A program made the position numbers and the translations under genes. DNA of 64,000 nucleotides from NCBI GenBank assembly GCA_041603235.1, contig JBFIES010000007.1, positions 62,001 through 126,000 on the forward strand, in the 5' to 3' direction. The notes under the pieces were generated by a model, which was not told the origin of the DNA, ran no database searches, and saw nothing but the letters and a program-made list of their open reading frames with translations. This document shows positions 51,118 through 60,034 of this stretch, one piece after another. The number at the start of each line of letters is the position of its first letter. The first letter of the stretch is position 1. Source of the stretch: Panacagrimonas sp041603235 (GTDB taxonomy: Bacteria; Pseudomonadota; Gammaproteobacteria; Nevskiales; Nevskiaceae).

Positions 51118-53226
51118 ATGAGCCATCCCCCATCGCAGAACACCAATCTGTCGAACAATCCTAGCTTTGAATCGATTCTCGAAAAACGCTATCCGCGCCG
51201 GAGTATTCTCAAGGGCGGGTTCGCTGCGGCTGCCAGTGCCACCTTTGGCAGCGCCGCGCTGATTGCATGTACTGACGACAACAACACCGGTGGCGTGCCC
51301 GGCGCTCAGAAGATCAGTGCCCTTGGGTTCGAGGCCATTCCGCGCAATCTGATCGACAATGTGACTGTTCCAAATGGCTATACCGCAACCGTTCTGTATC
51401 GAACCGGAGATCCCATCACGGCGGCGGTGTCGGCTTATGCCAACGACGGCACAGACAATGACTTCGAGTTTCGTGCTGGCGATCATCACGATGCCCTGTA
51501 CTTCTTTGGACTGTCTGTAACGGGCGCTGCCGATCCGGCTTCCAACAGCCGCGGTTTGCTTGTGATGAATCACGAGAATATCAACGAAACTTATTTGCAC
51601 CCAGTCGCCCCAAGCCCGGCACCACGCCCTGAAGCGGAGGTCCGCAAAGAAATCAACTGCCACGGTGTCAGTGTGATCGAGGTCAGCAAGGACAGCAGCA
51701 ACAACTGGTCTTACGATCAGAACTCCTCGTTTAATCGCCGCATCACCCCCTTCACCGTGACCGAACTGCAGGGACCCGTTCGCGGCAGTGAATTTGTCCA
51801 GACGCAGTTCAGCCCGAGCGGCACGCTGGTTCGCGGCACGGTGAACAACTGCGCGCACGGATACACGCCCTGGGGCACTTACCTGGCCTGCGAGGAAAAC
51901 TGGCCGTTCTATTTCCGGCGTGACGCAGGTGACGACGCCAACCGCAGTGCAGACGATGCCGCCCAGCTCGCTCGCGCCGGTGTCCGCGATGGTAATTCAG
52001 GCAATTTCGCCTGGACATCAGTACCGGGAGACGAATTCCAGCGCTGGAACGCCACGGTCAACACAGCAACCACCGCTTCAGGCGATTATCGCAATGAGCC
52101 CAACGGTTTTGGCTACAACGTTGAGATCGACCCTTACGCGCCAGGTTCGCGCCCCCAGAAGCGCACTGCCATGGGCCGCTTTTCTCACGAAGGCTGCTGG
52201 CCAGCCCCAGCTGTTGCTGGGCAGCCGGTTGTCTTTTATTCTGGCGACGACAATCGCGGCGACTATCTCTACAAGTTTGTTTCCACGGAAAACTGGGATC
52301 CCGCCGACGCGGGCATGGGACTGGCCGGCGGCGACAAGTACTTGAACGATGGCACGCTCTACGTTGCTCGCTTCAACGCTGACGGCAGTGGCGACTGGAT
52401 TGCCCTGGTACAGGGCGAGAACGGACTCGATGCCTCAAACGCCCTGTTCAAATTTGACTCTCAGGCTGCCGTGATCGTCGCAACGCGCCTGGCGGCTGAC
52501 GCGGTGGGCGCCACCCGCATGGATCGCCCTGAATGGGCCGCGGTGAATCCTGTCAACGGCGAGGTCTACCTGACCCTGACCAACAACAGCAATCGTGGTA
52601 ATAACCTTGCTCAGCCGGTGGATGCGGCCAATCCCCGCAACTACGACTCGGGAACCGATGCAAACCCGGATCTGGACGGCAACGTCAACGGCCACATCAT
52701 CCGCTGGCGCGAAGACGGCGGCATGCATGCCTCGGTCAGCTTCAAGTGGGACATCTTCCTGTTCGGCGCGCGCTCCAGCTACGGCAGCGATATCAATATC
52801 TCGGGACTCGACGACAGCAATGATCTGTCCAGCCCCGACGGTTTGTGGTTTGCGCGCAACAGTAACCTGCTGTGGATTCAGACCGACGATGGCGCTTACT
52901 CCGACGGCACCAATAATCAGATGCTGGCAGCTATTCCGGGGCAGATGGGCGATGGCGCAGCCATGAACGTCGGCGGGCAGACGACCTTTGTCGGTGCCAA
53001 TCTGGGGACCGACCTGCGTCGTTTCCTAGTCGGACCGAATGAGTGCGAAATTACCGGTATCGACAGCACCCCGGATGGACGAACCATCTTCGTCAATATC
53101 CAGCATCCGGGCGAACGGGGCGACACCGGAAACGTCACCAGCAACTGGCCCGACGGCGGCAGCGCAAGACCACGCTCAGCCACCATCGTTATCACCAAGG
53201 ATGATGGCGGAGTGATCGGGGTCTGA
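51118..53226 (+). CDS. PhoX-family (DUF839) alkaline phosphatase, Tat-exported
   Basis: A 702-residue protein with a twin-arginine signal (KRYPRRSILKGGFAAAASATF) ending near a Cys (IACTDD), so it might be a lipoprotein. PhoX signatures follow: FGLSVTG, LLVMNHENINE, the Cys/Glu iron-calcium region NNCAHGYTPWGTYLACEENW, GRFSHEGCWP and TRMDRPEWAAVNPVNGEVYLTLTNN. PhoX is a Ca/Fe-dependent phosphomonoesterase common in aquatic bacteria. It stands alone on the plus strand and ends in a bidirectional terminator. No Pho box was recognised in the 157-nt leader. Confidence 0.9.
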   Translation: MSHPPSQNTNLSNNPSFESILEKRYPRRSILKGGFAAAASATFGSAALIACTDDNNTGGVPGAQKISALGFEAIPRNLIDNVTVPNGYTATVLYRTGDPITAAVSAYANDGTDNDFEFRAGDHHDALYFFGLSVTGAADPASNSRGLLVMNHENINETYLHPVAPSPAPRPEAEVRKEINCHGVSVIEVSKDSSNNWSYDQNSSFNRRITPFTVTELQGPVRGSEFVQTQFSPSGTLVRGTVNNCAHGYTPWGTYLACEENWPFYFRRDAGDDANRSADDAAQLARAGVRDGNSGNFAWTSVPGDEFQRWNATVNTATTASGDYRNEPNGFGYNVEIDPYAPGSRPQKRTAMGRFSHEGCWPAPAVAGQPVVFYSGDDNRGDYLYKFVSTENWDPADAGMGLAGGDKYLNDGTLYVARFNADGSGDWIALVQGENGLDASNALFKFDSQAAVIVATRLAADAVGATRMDRPEWAAVNPVNGEVYLTLTNNSNRGNNLAQPVDAANPRNYDSGTDANPDLDGNVNGHIIRWREDGGMHASVSFKWDIFLFGARSSYGSDINISGLDDSNDLSSPDGLWFARNSNLLWIQTDDGAYSDGTNNQMLAAIPGQMGDGAAMNVGGQTTFVGANLGTDLRRFLVGPNECEITGIDSTPDGRTIFVNIQHPGERGDTGNVTSNWPDGGSARPRSATIVITKDDGGVIGV

Positions 53227-53256
53227 TCAGGGCACACGCTGCGAAGAAGCCGCAGT

Positions 53257-53290
53257 AAAAAGGCCGCCCTTAATGGGGCGGCCTTTTTTT
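53257..53290. terminator. Bidirectional intrinsic terminator
   Basis: Stem AGGCCGCCC / GGGCGGCCT (9 bp, 53261-53269 and 53276-53284) flanked by AAAA on the left and seven T on the right. It serves the PhoX gene on the plus strand and, through the A/T flank, the SRPBCC gene on the minus strand, whose stop codon begins at 53291. Confidence 0.9.
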
Positions 53291-54332
53291 ATTCAACGGG
53301 TACGTAGGTTTCTGTCAACAGCTCCGCTTGCGGGGTGCGCTGCGGGTCAGACACATAGACGTCCCAGGGCGATCCATTATCTCTGTAACCCATCGCTCGC
53401 TTGTAGGCCATGAGCTTCTGAAAATGTTCAGCCAGTTCGGAATACGGCCCGCGATGGGTCGCCTTCAGCACTTTTCCGGAATAGGTTTTGCCCAATTTGA
53501 TCCCGCTACTCTGACGCAGGCTTCCAAGGCGTTCCGACACCTGATAGGCAGCGTCAAACTCGTAGACATTGGACTCCGCTTCCCACTTCTTGCCAATCAC
53601 CAGTGGCGGGCCAGTGGGCTTGAGCCCCTGACGACGCAGGCCGTCACGAATACTCTCGAAGGCCGCATCGTAAGCTTCGGCAATAGATTCCGGCGTAGTT
53701 GCGCTCGAACCTGCCAGATAGGCGATGGTGATGGGTTCAACATTCACATACGAAACGTCGAGGTCCGCGAAATCCGCATCGGGGATCGACTCGACAAAAG
53801 CCTTGAGCTGACTCAGGCCACGCTCGTAGTCCGCACCGATCATCGAATCCAGCATCAGCCCAAAATAACGTGAAAAGAGGCTGCTGCTGAAATCGGCATC
53901 ATGCGTCCACGTGACCCGGGTTCCACCTTCCTCCGGTTCCAGAATATAGGTCGCTGAATTGCTGGAACTCATACCGGAGAATTCCAGATTGACGCGAATT
54001 TCCGAATCCGGAGTCGAGCTCACGATCTCCTGCGAACCCGCCCCCACCGAAGCCTCCTCACTAGTCCAGATGTAGCGAGCACCTACGCCCTGCATAGGCC
54101 CCTCCAGGGTGACTTCCATGTCAGGGTCCAGCTCAGACCATGGCGACCACTCCGAAAAATTGCGGTAGCCATTGAGCACGGTGAACACCATCTTTTGCGG
54201 GCGCTCGATAACGATGCTGCGCTCCATATGAGCAGTCTGGGGCAGCAGAAATGCCGTCAGCACCACAACCAACACCAACACGACAAAGCTGATCAGCATG
54301 CCGCGCATCAGCTTCATAGGATCAATCCCCAT
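53289..54332 (-). CDS. Membrane-anchored SRPBCC plus GyrI-like protein
   Basis: A 347-residue protein: an N-terminal membrane helix (MLISFVVLVLVVVLTAFLL), an SRPBCC/polyketide-cyclase-like domain (SIVIERPQKMVFTVLNGYRNFSEWSPWSELDPDMEV... GTRVTWTHDADF) and a C-terminal GyrI-like small-molecule-binding domain (VYEFDAAYQVSERLG, KATHRGPYSELAEHFQKLMAY, YVSDP). Both domains bind hydrophobic ligands; the fusion suggests a ligand-binding envelope protein. AGGA lies 6 nt before the ATG; the ATG at 54317 after GGGG is an alternative. No enzyme activity can be read from it. Confidence 0.8.
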   Translation of the reverse strand: MGIDPMKLMRGMLISFVVLVLVVVLTAFLLPQTAHMERSIVIERPQKMVFTVLNGYRNFSEWSPWSELDPDMEVTLEGPMQGVGARYIWTSEEASVGAGSQEIVSSTPDSEIRVNLEFSGMSSSNSATYILEPEEGGTRVTWTHDADFSSSLFSRYFGLMLDSMIGADYERGLSQLKAFVESIPDADFADLDVSYVNVEPITIAYLAGSSATTPESIAEAYDAAFESIRDGLRRQGLKPTGPPLVIGKKWEAESNVYEFDAAYQVSERLGSLRQSSGIKLGKTYSGKVLKATHRGPYSELAEHFQKLMAYKRAMGYRDNGSPWDVYVSDPQRTPQAELLTETYVPVE

Positions 54333-54405
54333 CTAGCGTCCTGTCCGTTTGAAAAGTTGAAGAAAAATTTAAGAGTCAGCAGACAGGACGCCCGTCTCCT
54401 GACAA

Positions 54406-54906
54406 CTACTTCAGGAGATTGCCGAGCATTCCGCCCAGACCGCCGGTGCCACCGGCCTGCGCGCCGGCTCCCCCGGTAAGTGCCTTGAGCATGGGCACCT
54501 GATCCAGAACCTTGCCGACCAGTTCCGGCCCGACGACGCCCTGAATTTTTTCCAGCAATGCCGGAACAAACTGCATGGCGTTGCCTGCATTGAGCCCGGA
54601 AGCCTGCAGCTTGCCCAGAATATCCCCCAAACCCTCTGCGCCAGTGCTACCACCACCAAGACCGCCAAGCAGGCCAGCCGCCTGACCAAGAAGGCCGCCA
54701 CCGGCTTCACCGCCGCCCGCCTGAGATGGCAGTGACTGCGCTTTCTGCAACCAGGATTCTGCGCCAGGAACCTTTGCGATCAGCTCGCTGACATCCGATC
54801 CACCAACCTTGTCCTGCAACATCTGAAGGATGGCACCCGCGCCGGCTTCCGCCTGATCATTCTTGAGTCCGAACTGTTGGGCAAGCTGCCCGACGATATT
54901 TTCCAT
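54406..54906 (-). CDS. DUF2780-family (VcgC/VcgE-like) protein
   Basis: A 166-residue soluble protein. The N-terminal helix MENIVGQLAQQFGLKNDQAEAGAGAILQML and the later ILGKLQASGLNAGNAMQFVPALLEKIQGVVG stretch match DUF2780, with a Gly/Ala-rich linker and a Gly-rich tail. No function is known. GGAG lies 8 nt before the ATG at 54906; a longer frame to 54972 has a Cys-rich extension without a good ribosome site. It precedes the SRPBCC gene on the same strand by 73 nt. Confidence 0.75.
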   Translation of the reverse strand: MENIVGQLAQQFGLKNDQAEAGAGAILQMLQDKVGGSDVSELIAKVPGAESWLQKAQSLPSQAGGGEAGGGLLGQAAGLLGGLGGGSTGAEGLGDILGKLQASGLNAGNAMQFVPALLEKIQGVVGPELVGKVLDQVPMLKALTGGAGAQAGGTGGLGGMLGNLLK

Positions 54907-55019
54907 GGGTCGTTCTCCACTGTTGCAGCAAATAAGTTTGGCGATCCTACACTGGCATTGGTCTGGCTTCACCCTGCAGTAGCAAGCGCAAACTTCTGTG
55001 TGGCCCAGTAGCGCGTTGG

Positions 55020-56711
55020 TCAGGGCTCAAACTCAGACAATTGCGAGTCTGCAAATTGCCAGACCAGATCAAACTGCTTCCTGGTTGCCTCGAAGGGCCT
55101 TCCGAGCGCCTTTTGCGCCTGGTACAGAACCCAAAGCACGCGCGCGTCTTGCGGGTGCACCTCTAGAGCCCGCTGCGCGATCCGGACCGCTTGCCACGGA
55201 TTACCCGCGGCCATTAGCAAACGCGCCTGGACCTCTCGCGTTGGACGCAACCACAGCGCCGGTACCTCGTACGGCAGTGATTCTTCGAGTTCGGCAGCCT
55301 TTCCGATCAACATCAGGGCTTCGCGATGGCGGCCCTCGGCTGATTCAAGCTGCGCACCAAGACTGAAATCCGCGATAAGCGCCAGGGTTGAGAAAGACGC
55401 CTGCCCCCAGAAGTGCAACGCTTCGAGTTGCGGATGAGCCGAGATCGTCTTCAATGCTTCCGATTCTTTCCACGCGCGACCCAGGTCTCCCGAGTTCATG
55501 AATGACAGACCGCGTGCGTAGTGCCAGATCGCCATTGGATACGCCATATCCGCGGGCGGCGGCGGCAATTCAAGGATTTCACTCCAGCGGGCGAAGGCCA
55601 CTCGCGCAAAATATGGACTGACCCAAAGATGCTGGATGGCTTCGTAGCCGGGCTGTCTGGCTCGACTCAGGTCGAGCGTGGCCGCGAGCCGGTCAGCCGT
55701 CTCAATCGCCTTGCTACCCTGACCAATGGCAAGGCTGCTGGCATAAAGACTGTGCAGGTGATGAGCGATATAGGCCCAGCCATAAAGACCGGAGTCGAGT
55801 GGCCAGATTGAAAGGTACTGAGCGTCAGCATCAACAGCCGCCTGATTGGCGAGCATGGCCTCATGATGACGCCCCAACCGTGCGTAAACGTGTGCCGGGA
55901 CATGCTGCAGGTGGCCCGCGGCAGGCGCCATCTCGGCAAGCTTGATCGCGGAGGGCAAGGCTCGTTCGGGCGTATCGGAGTTTTCCAGAAGGTGAATCAG
56001 GAAATGATGCGCTGCAGGATGCGCATCATTGGCATCGAGCACAGACGCCAGCAGATCGACGATCTCAGCAGTCCATGGTCGAGGCCGATGCCGCTCGTCG
56101 TGATAATCCCAAGGATGGAGAATCATCAGGGACTCTGCCAGCAAGAGCTTGACCTCAACGTCGTCTGGAAACTGCCTGCGCACTTCACGCATCGCGTCCG
56201 CGTACTGTTGGTCAAGGGGTTCCCGTGAGATGGGCACCTCTCGCTGATAGCGCTTGCGAAGCGCACCGATCAAGGCCTGCTCGCGCCCGGAAACATGCAC
56301 GGAAGCCGCAACTGCCTTATCAAGGTAATCCAATGTCACAGGATAATCAGACGGCGCCATGCCCGCGTTGATATGGGGCCCCAGAGCCCATGCGGCGCCC
56401 CACCAGCACATGGCGCACTTCTCATCCAGACGTGCCGCCTCTAAAAAGGACTGCACGGCGGCCGCGTGGTTGAACGCAAAGGCGAGATTCACCCCCTGGT
56501 CGAACCATTGCCTGGCCTCTGCATTGGATACAGTGGCCGGCATCCTGTAGTCACCAACACCCTCCAGCAACACAGGCGGCAGTGACGCCGGCGGCTTCAC
56601 CTCCGCTTCCTTTTCCGAAGCTTGCTTGGGCGCGACGTGGTCGCCGGAGATGCTGTAGACAAAAGCTCCCACGGCCACTACGAGAGCGCCTAGAAATACG
56701 ACCAGTCGCAT
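55020..56711 (-). CDS. Membrane-anchored tetratricopeptide-repeat protein
   Basis: A 563-residue protein: an N-terminal membrane segment (LVVFLGALVVAVGAFVYSI) then helical TPR-like repeats throughout (AFNHAAAVQSFLEAARLDEKCAMCWW, PAAGHLQHVPAHVYARLGRHHEAMLANQAAVDAD, WQAVRIAQRALEVHPQDARVLWVLYQAQKALG). The His-rich HPAAHHFLIHLLENSDTPERALPSA segment is conserved in this group of TPR proteins. It probably acts as a periplasmic scaffold; partners are unknown. It lies 38 nt downstream of an RND exporter on the same strand. Confidence 0.82.
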   Translation of the reverse strand: MRLVVFLGALVVAVGAFVYSISGDHVAPKQASEKEAEVKPPASLPPVLLEGVGDYRMPATVSNAEARQWFDQGVNLAFAFNHAAAVQSFLEAARLDEKCAMCWWGAAWALGPHINAGMAPSDYPVTLDYLDKAVAASVHVSGREQALIGALRKRYQREVPISREPLDQQYADAMREVRRQFPDDVEVKLLLAESLMILHPWDYHDERHRPRPWTAEIVDLLASVLDANDAHPAAHHFLIHLLENSDTPERALPSAIKLAEMAPAAGHLQHVPAHVYARLGRHHEAMLANQAAVDADAQYLSIWPLDSGLYGWAYIAHHLHSLYASSLAIGQGSKAIETADRLAATLDLSRARQPGYEAIQHLWVSPYFARVAFARWSEILELPPPPADMAYPMAIWHYARGLSFMNSGDLGRAWKESEALKTISAHPQLEALHFWGQASFSTLALIADFSLGAQLESAEGRHREALMLIGKAAELEESLPYEVPALWLRPTREVQARLLMAAGNPWQAVRIAQRALEVHPQDARVLWVLYQAQKALGRPFEATRKQFDLVWQFADSQLSEFEP

Positions 56712-56749
56712 CAGCGTTGCAATCTGCTTACTGAACTCATCGCCATCAA

Positions 56750-59191
56750 TCAGCGACCGTGCACAATCAGCGGATCTCTGCCCTCTTCGTAGGCCGTCAC
56801 ATCAACGCCCTCGCCTACCAACAAGTCCTTGCGAGAAAGAAAACGTGGCTTGACCAACGCCACCAGAAGCGGCAACACCAGCAGCGCCATGACCATATTG
56901 ATGGACATGATGATCACCAGAAGCAGTCCCATGTCCGCCAGGAACTTCAAACCCGAAAGAAAGTACCAGGGCAGGATTCCGACCGTCATGATCGTTGCCG
57001 TAAACATGATCGCCTTGCCCGTCGTGCGCAGTGCGGTAGACACCGCAGCATCGATATCAAAATCGCGTGCCTGATACTCCTCGCAGATTCGCGACAGCAG
57101 ATAAATGCCGTAATCGATACCAACACCGACACCAATGGCCGCAACAATGAGGGAATTCACGTCCAGCCCGACACCGAGCAGGTGCATAGCCGCAATCATG
57201 ACCTGATGAGAAAGATTGACCGGGACCAGCAGGATCAATCCCGCTGCAAAAGATCGATAGGCGAAACTGCAAAGCAGGAAAATGGCGATGTTGAGCAGGA
57301 GCAACATGATCCAATGAAAGCGATCAATCACGATGTTGACGGCCTGTTGCAAGGCGATGGTACCGGTGCCCAACCTGACCCTGAAATGCTCGTGATCGAC
57401 GCCCACGGCCTCAACGGCTTCGCTGGCCGCAGCAAGTGCAGCGTCCACTGTTTCCTGCTTGTTGTCCTTGTACCAGAGCGACACCGTTGCGTTCTGCATG
57501 TTGTCGCTGATGACGTTGCTGTAGTTCTTGGCACTCGAACCCATCATCACGCCGACCGTCGCGGCCGTGACCGCACGGTCGTCCGGGTCCAGCGGCAACC
57601 ATTTCGGGCTGCCGCCCTGGAACAGCCGATTGGCCTCACGCAGATAATCATTGAATGACAAAGTGGCGCGAGGCGGATTCTCGCCCTGCTCCATCATGCG
57701 CTGCAGCGTGATCATGGTCTTGACCGTATCGGCACGCGATACATTCCAGTCCTGCGTTTCCTGGTCGTGAGCCTCGAGCACAATTTCCAGCGTATTGACG
57801 CCGGGGAAATGTGAATTGATCGCGCGCACCGCCGTGTTGAACTCAGAGTCGTACCACAGCAGATTGGTGCCTTCGACGGGGTTGCCGATCTTGATCTGGG
57901 ACGCGGTCCATGTCGCCACTGCAGCAAATGCCACCACAACTACGGCCGTCACTTTCCCGCGTTTGCCGACAGTCAGGGAAGCGATCCAGCCGAGCATGGC
58001 CTGGAAACGACGATGGACGCCACCGGACTGTCCGCTGTCCTCACCAATCATGCGATCAATGTTCTTCGGCGGCGGCAAAGTCGAAAGGAGCAGCGAGATC
58101 AGGACAACGCCGGTAGGAATCAGCCACACCGCCCACATGCCGCAGAACACGGCGTGCCGCCACATGGCCGGAATCGGCGCTGCTGCCACGACCGATATTC
58201 CGATGATGTCGGTGACGATGCCGAGGATGCTGGGCGCCATCATGACGCCCATGGTCAGCTCAGCCGCCTTCAGCCGATCCTTGACCTGCGAAAAGATTTC
58301 GTAGAAGCGCTCGGTGAACTGAACGGAGTGAGAGAACGAGCGCGCGGTGAGCAACAGCGGCACGACCATCAGCAAGGGCTCAATGGAAATACCCAGCCAG
58401 CCGACAAAGCCGAACGCCCAAATTGCTGCAACCAGGCTGGTGATGATGGGGGTCAGAATGCCCACCGTGTTACGCATGTACAACGCCAGCGCCAACAACA
58501 ATGCCGCTACAGTTACAGCAAAGATGCCGAACATCTGGCGTTCGTACTGGTAGACCCAGCCAATCAGTGTGGGCTCGCCCACCACATAGATTTCGTGATG
58601 TTCATCGCGGGCCTTGTCGGCCAGATCGTTGATGAACTTGAACATCACACCGTAGTCGAGCTGGTGCTCGATGAAGGTCGCCAGGATCAGCGTTGCCGAT
58701 TCATCACGCGAGATGAGGAATACCTTGCTGTTCGGCGATTTGTCGACGCGCTCTTTGAACTCTGCAATCTGTTCGTCTGTCCGGGGCGGCTGGTCGCCCA
58801 TCAACGGTCGCATATCCACACCGTACGGAGTGGCTTCGCTGTAGCGGGCGCGACTGGTTGTGATGGACAGGATCAGGTCGTGATCCACTCCCGGTGTCAG
58901 GTCGATATCGCGCGTGAACTTCCAGACCTTGTCGATAGTTTCGGGATTGTAGATATCGCCGTCGGTCCGCTTGATCATTACCGCAACGGTCAGCGGATTT
59001 CCAAAATTGGGATGATCCTTGTAGGTCTGCACAAAGGCGTCGTCTGCCGGCAGCAGGTCCGAAAAGACCGTTTCGAGTTCAACCCGAGGCAGCCCAGCTG
59101 CAAAAAATGCCGTAACAACTGCAAAGAAGAACCAGGACAGCTTGCGGTGCGCCAATACCCATCGCGCCAATCGAAATCGCAGTGAATACAT
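56750..59191 (-). CDS. RND/MMPL-type exporter
   Basis: An 813-residue two-repeat RND protein: N-terminal helix (WFFFAVVTAFFAAGLPRV), a periplasmic domain, VPLLLTARSFSHSVQFTERFYE in the first helix bundle, a second periplasmic domain, and GVGIDYGIYLLSRICEEY near residue 700 in the second bundle. COG1033-type members move lipids or hydrophobic molecules outward using the proton gradient. Unlike the exporter at 35655 it has no nucleotide-binding domain. A TPR gene follows; cargo is unknown. Confidence 0.88.
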   Translation of the reverse strand: MYSLRFRLARWVLAHRKLSWFFFAVVTAFFAAGLPRVELETVFSDLLPADDAFVQTYKDHPNFGNPLTVAVMIKRTDGDIYNPETIDKVWKFTRDIDLTPGVDHDLILSITTSRARYSEATPYGVDMRPLMGDQPPRTDEQIAEFKERVDKSPNSKVFLISRDESATLILATFIEHQLDYGVMFKFINDLADKARDEHHEIYVVGEPTLIGWVYQYERQMFGIFAVTVAALLLALALYMRNTVGILTPIITSLVAAIWAFGFVGWLGISIEPLLMVVPLLLTARSFSHSVQFTERFYEIFSQVKDRLKAAELTMGVMMAPSILGIVTDIIGISVVAAAPIPAMWRHAVFCGMWAVWLIPTGVVLISLLLSTLPPPKNIDRMIGEDSGQSGGVHRRFQAMLGWIASLTVGKRGKVTAVVVVAFAAVATWTASQIKIGNPVEGTNLLWYDSEFNTAVRAINSHFPGVNTLEIVLEAHDQETQDWNVSRADTVKTMITLQRMMEQGENPPRATLSFNDYLREANRLFQGGSPKWLPLDPDDRAVTAATVGVMMGSSAKNYSNVISDNMQNATVSLWYKDNKQETVDAALAAASEAVEAVGVDHEHFRVRLGTGTIALQQAVNIVIDRFHWIMLLLLNIAIFLLCSFAYRSFAAGLILLVPVNLSHQVMIAAMHLLGVGLDVNSLIVAAIGVGVGIDYGIYLLSRICEEYQARDFDIDAAVSTALRTTGKAIMFTATIMTVGILPWYFLSGLKFLADMGLLLVIIMSINMVMALLVLPLLVALVKPRFLSRKDLLVGEGVDVTAYEEGRDPLIVHGR

Positions 59192-59332
59192 GATGCTCCT
59201 GAGTGGTTCTTTGCTCGTCGCGGCAACGTTTAGTCCGCGGCACTTGTTCTTGAATGTTTACGGGATGATGCCCGATGCAGGTACCAAGTATGCCAGCCCG
59301 TACTGCTAAATCTGTCGCGGACCCTGCCCGCT

Positions 59333-59872
59333 TTAGCGATAGGCGACAAAATCCATTGCGAGCCCTGCACGTGATGCCTGAGCTTCTACCGAAGCCTGAT
59401 GCGCTGGCTGCCCGACATACACAAGGTGCAGCGCGTTCAGTTGCTCGTCCTTGGTCAGTGCAAAGGCCATCAGCATGACCTGATGCAATAGCGATGCATC
59501 CGCGCCTGTCACACCAAGGTGGTCCTGCTCCTGTGAAGCCTTGACCATCATCTGAGCCAGTTCGCCAGCTTGCGCAGCACTATCTCGTTCTGCGTCCACA
59601 ATCATGAAATAAAAGCTTTGAACATCATCAGGCACATGCTGGCCGGCCAGATCAATGGCGCGATCCTGACTGAAACCTGTGGGGGCCGGGTTCACTGATG
59701 GAGCGAGTGTGTTCTCGCCAGAATCCGAAGCAGATGCTGCTGGAATCTCCGAATCTGCTTCCACAGCGGCTTGCGTCGTCTGGGGGCGGTCATCTCGCGC
59801 CGTGAGAAATGCCATGAAGGCCACAACGCCGATGACGGCGAGAATATTGAGAGTCAGTTGACCGGTCGACAT
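59333..59872 (-). CDS. Membrane-anchored protein of unknown function
   Basis: A 179-residue protein: one N-terminal membrane helix (LTLNILAVIGVVAFMAFLTA), an acidic Ser/Ala/Pro linker (about residues 30-75), and a C-terminal helical domain of about 90 residues (SQDRAIDLAGQHVPDDVQSFYFM to LAMDFVAYR). I recognise no family. AGGG lies 6 nt before the ATG at 59872; a longer frame to 59944 would overlap the aceBA terminator. It is followed downstream by the RND exporter gene (142 nt) on the same strand. Confidence 0.6.
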   Translation of the reverse strand: MSTGQLTLNILAVIGVVAFMAFLTARDDRPQTTQAAVEADSEIPAASASDSGENTLAPSVNPAPTGFSQDRAIDLAGQHVPDDVQSFYFMIVDAERDSAAQAGELAQMMVKASQEQDHLGVTGADASLLHQVMLMAFALTKDEQLNALHLVYVGQPAHQASVEAQASRAGLAMDFVAYR

Positions 59873-59942
59873 GTGCATCCCTGCTGGATCAAACGACCCA
59901 TTGTAATCAACCGGCTCACAGCCGTCCGACACAATGCGCCCC

Positions 59943-59975
59943 AAAATAAAAAAGGGGCGTCCGAAGACGCCCCTT
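59943..59975 (-). terminator. Intrinsic terminator of the aceB-aceA operon
   Basis: A 10-bp perfect stem AAGGGGCGTC/GACGCCCCTT with loop CGAA (59952-59975). On the minus strand it is followed by TTTTTTATTTT, placing it 60 nt past the aceA stop. Confidence 0.92.
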
Positions 59976-60034
59976 TGCTTGCTACTTTTCCGAACCCCGA
60001 CTCAATTACATGGTCGCGTGGTTCGGAGCTCCGA

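Noticed and set aside
58013..59185. 390-residue plus-strand frame
   Set aside because: It is antisense to the RND exporter, whose domains are clear; the peptide is His/Gln/Asp-rich as antisense reading of membrane helices gives.
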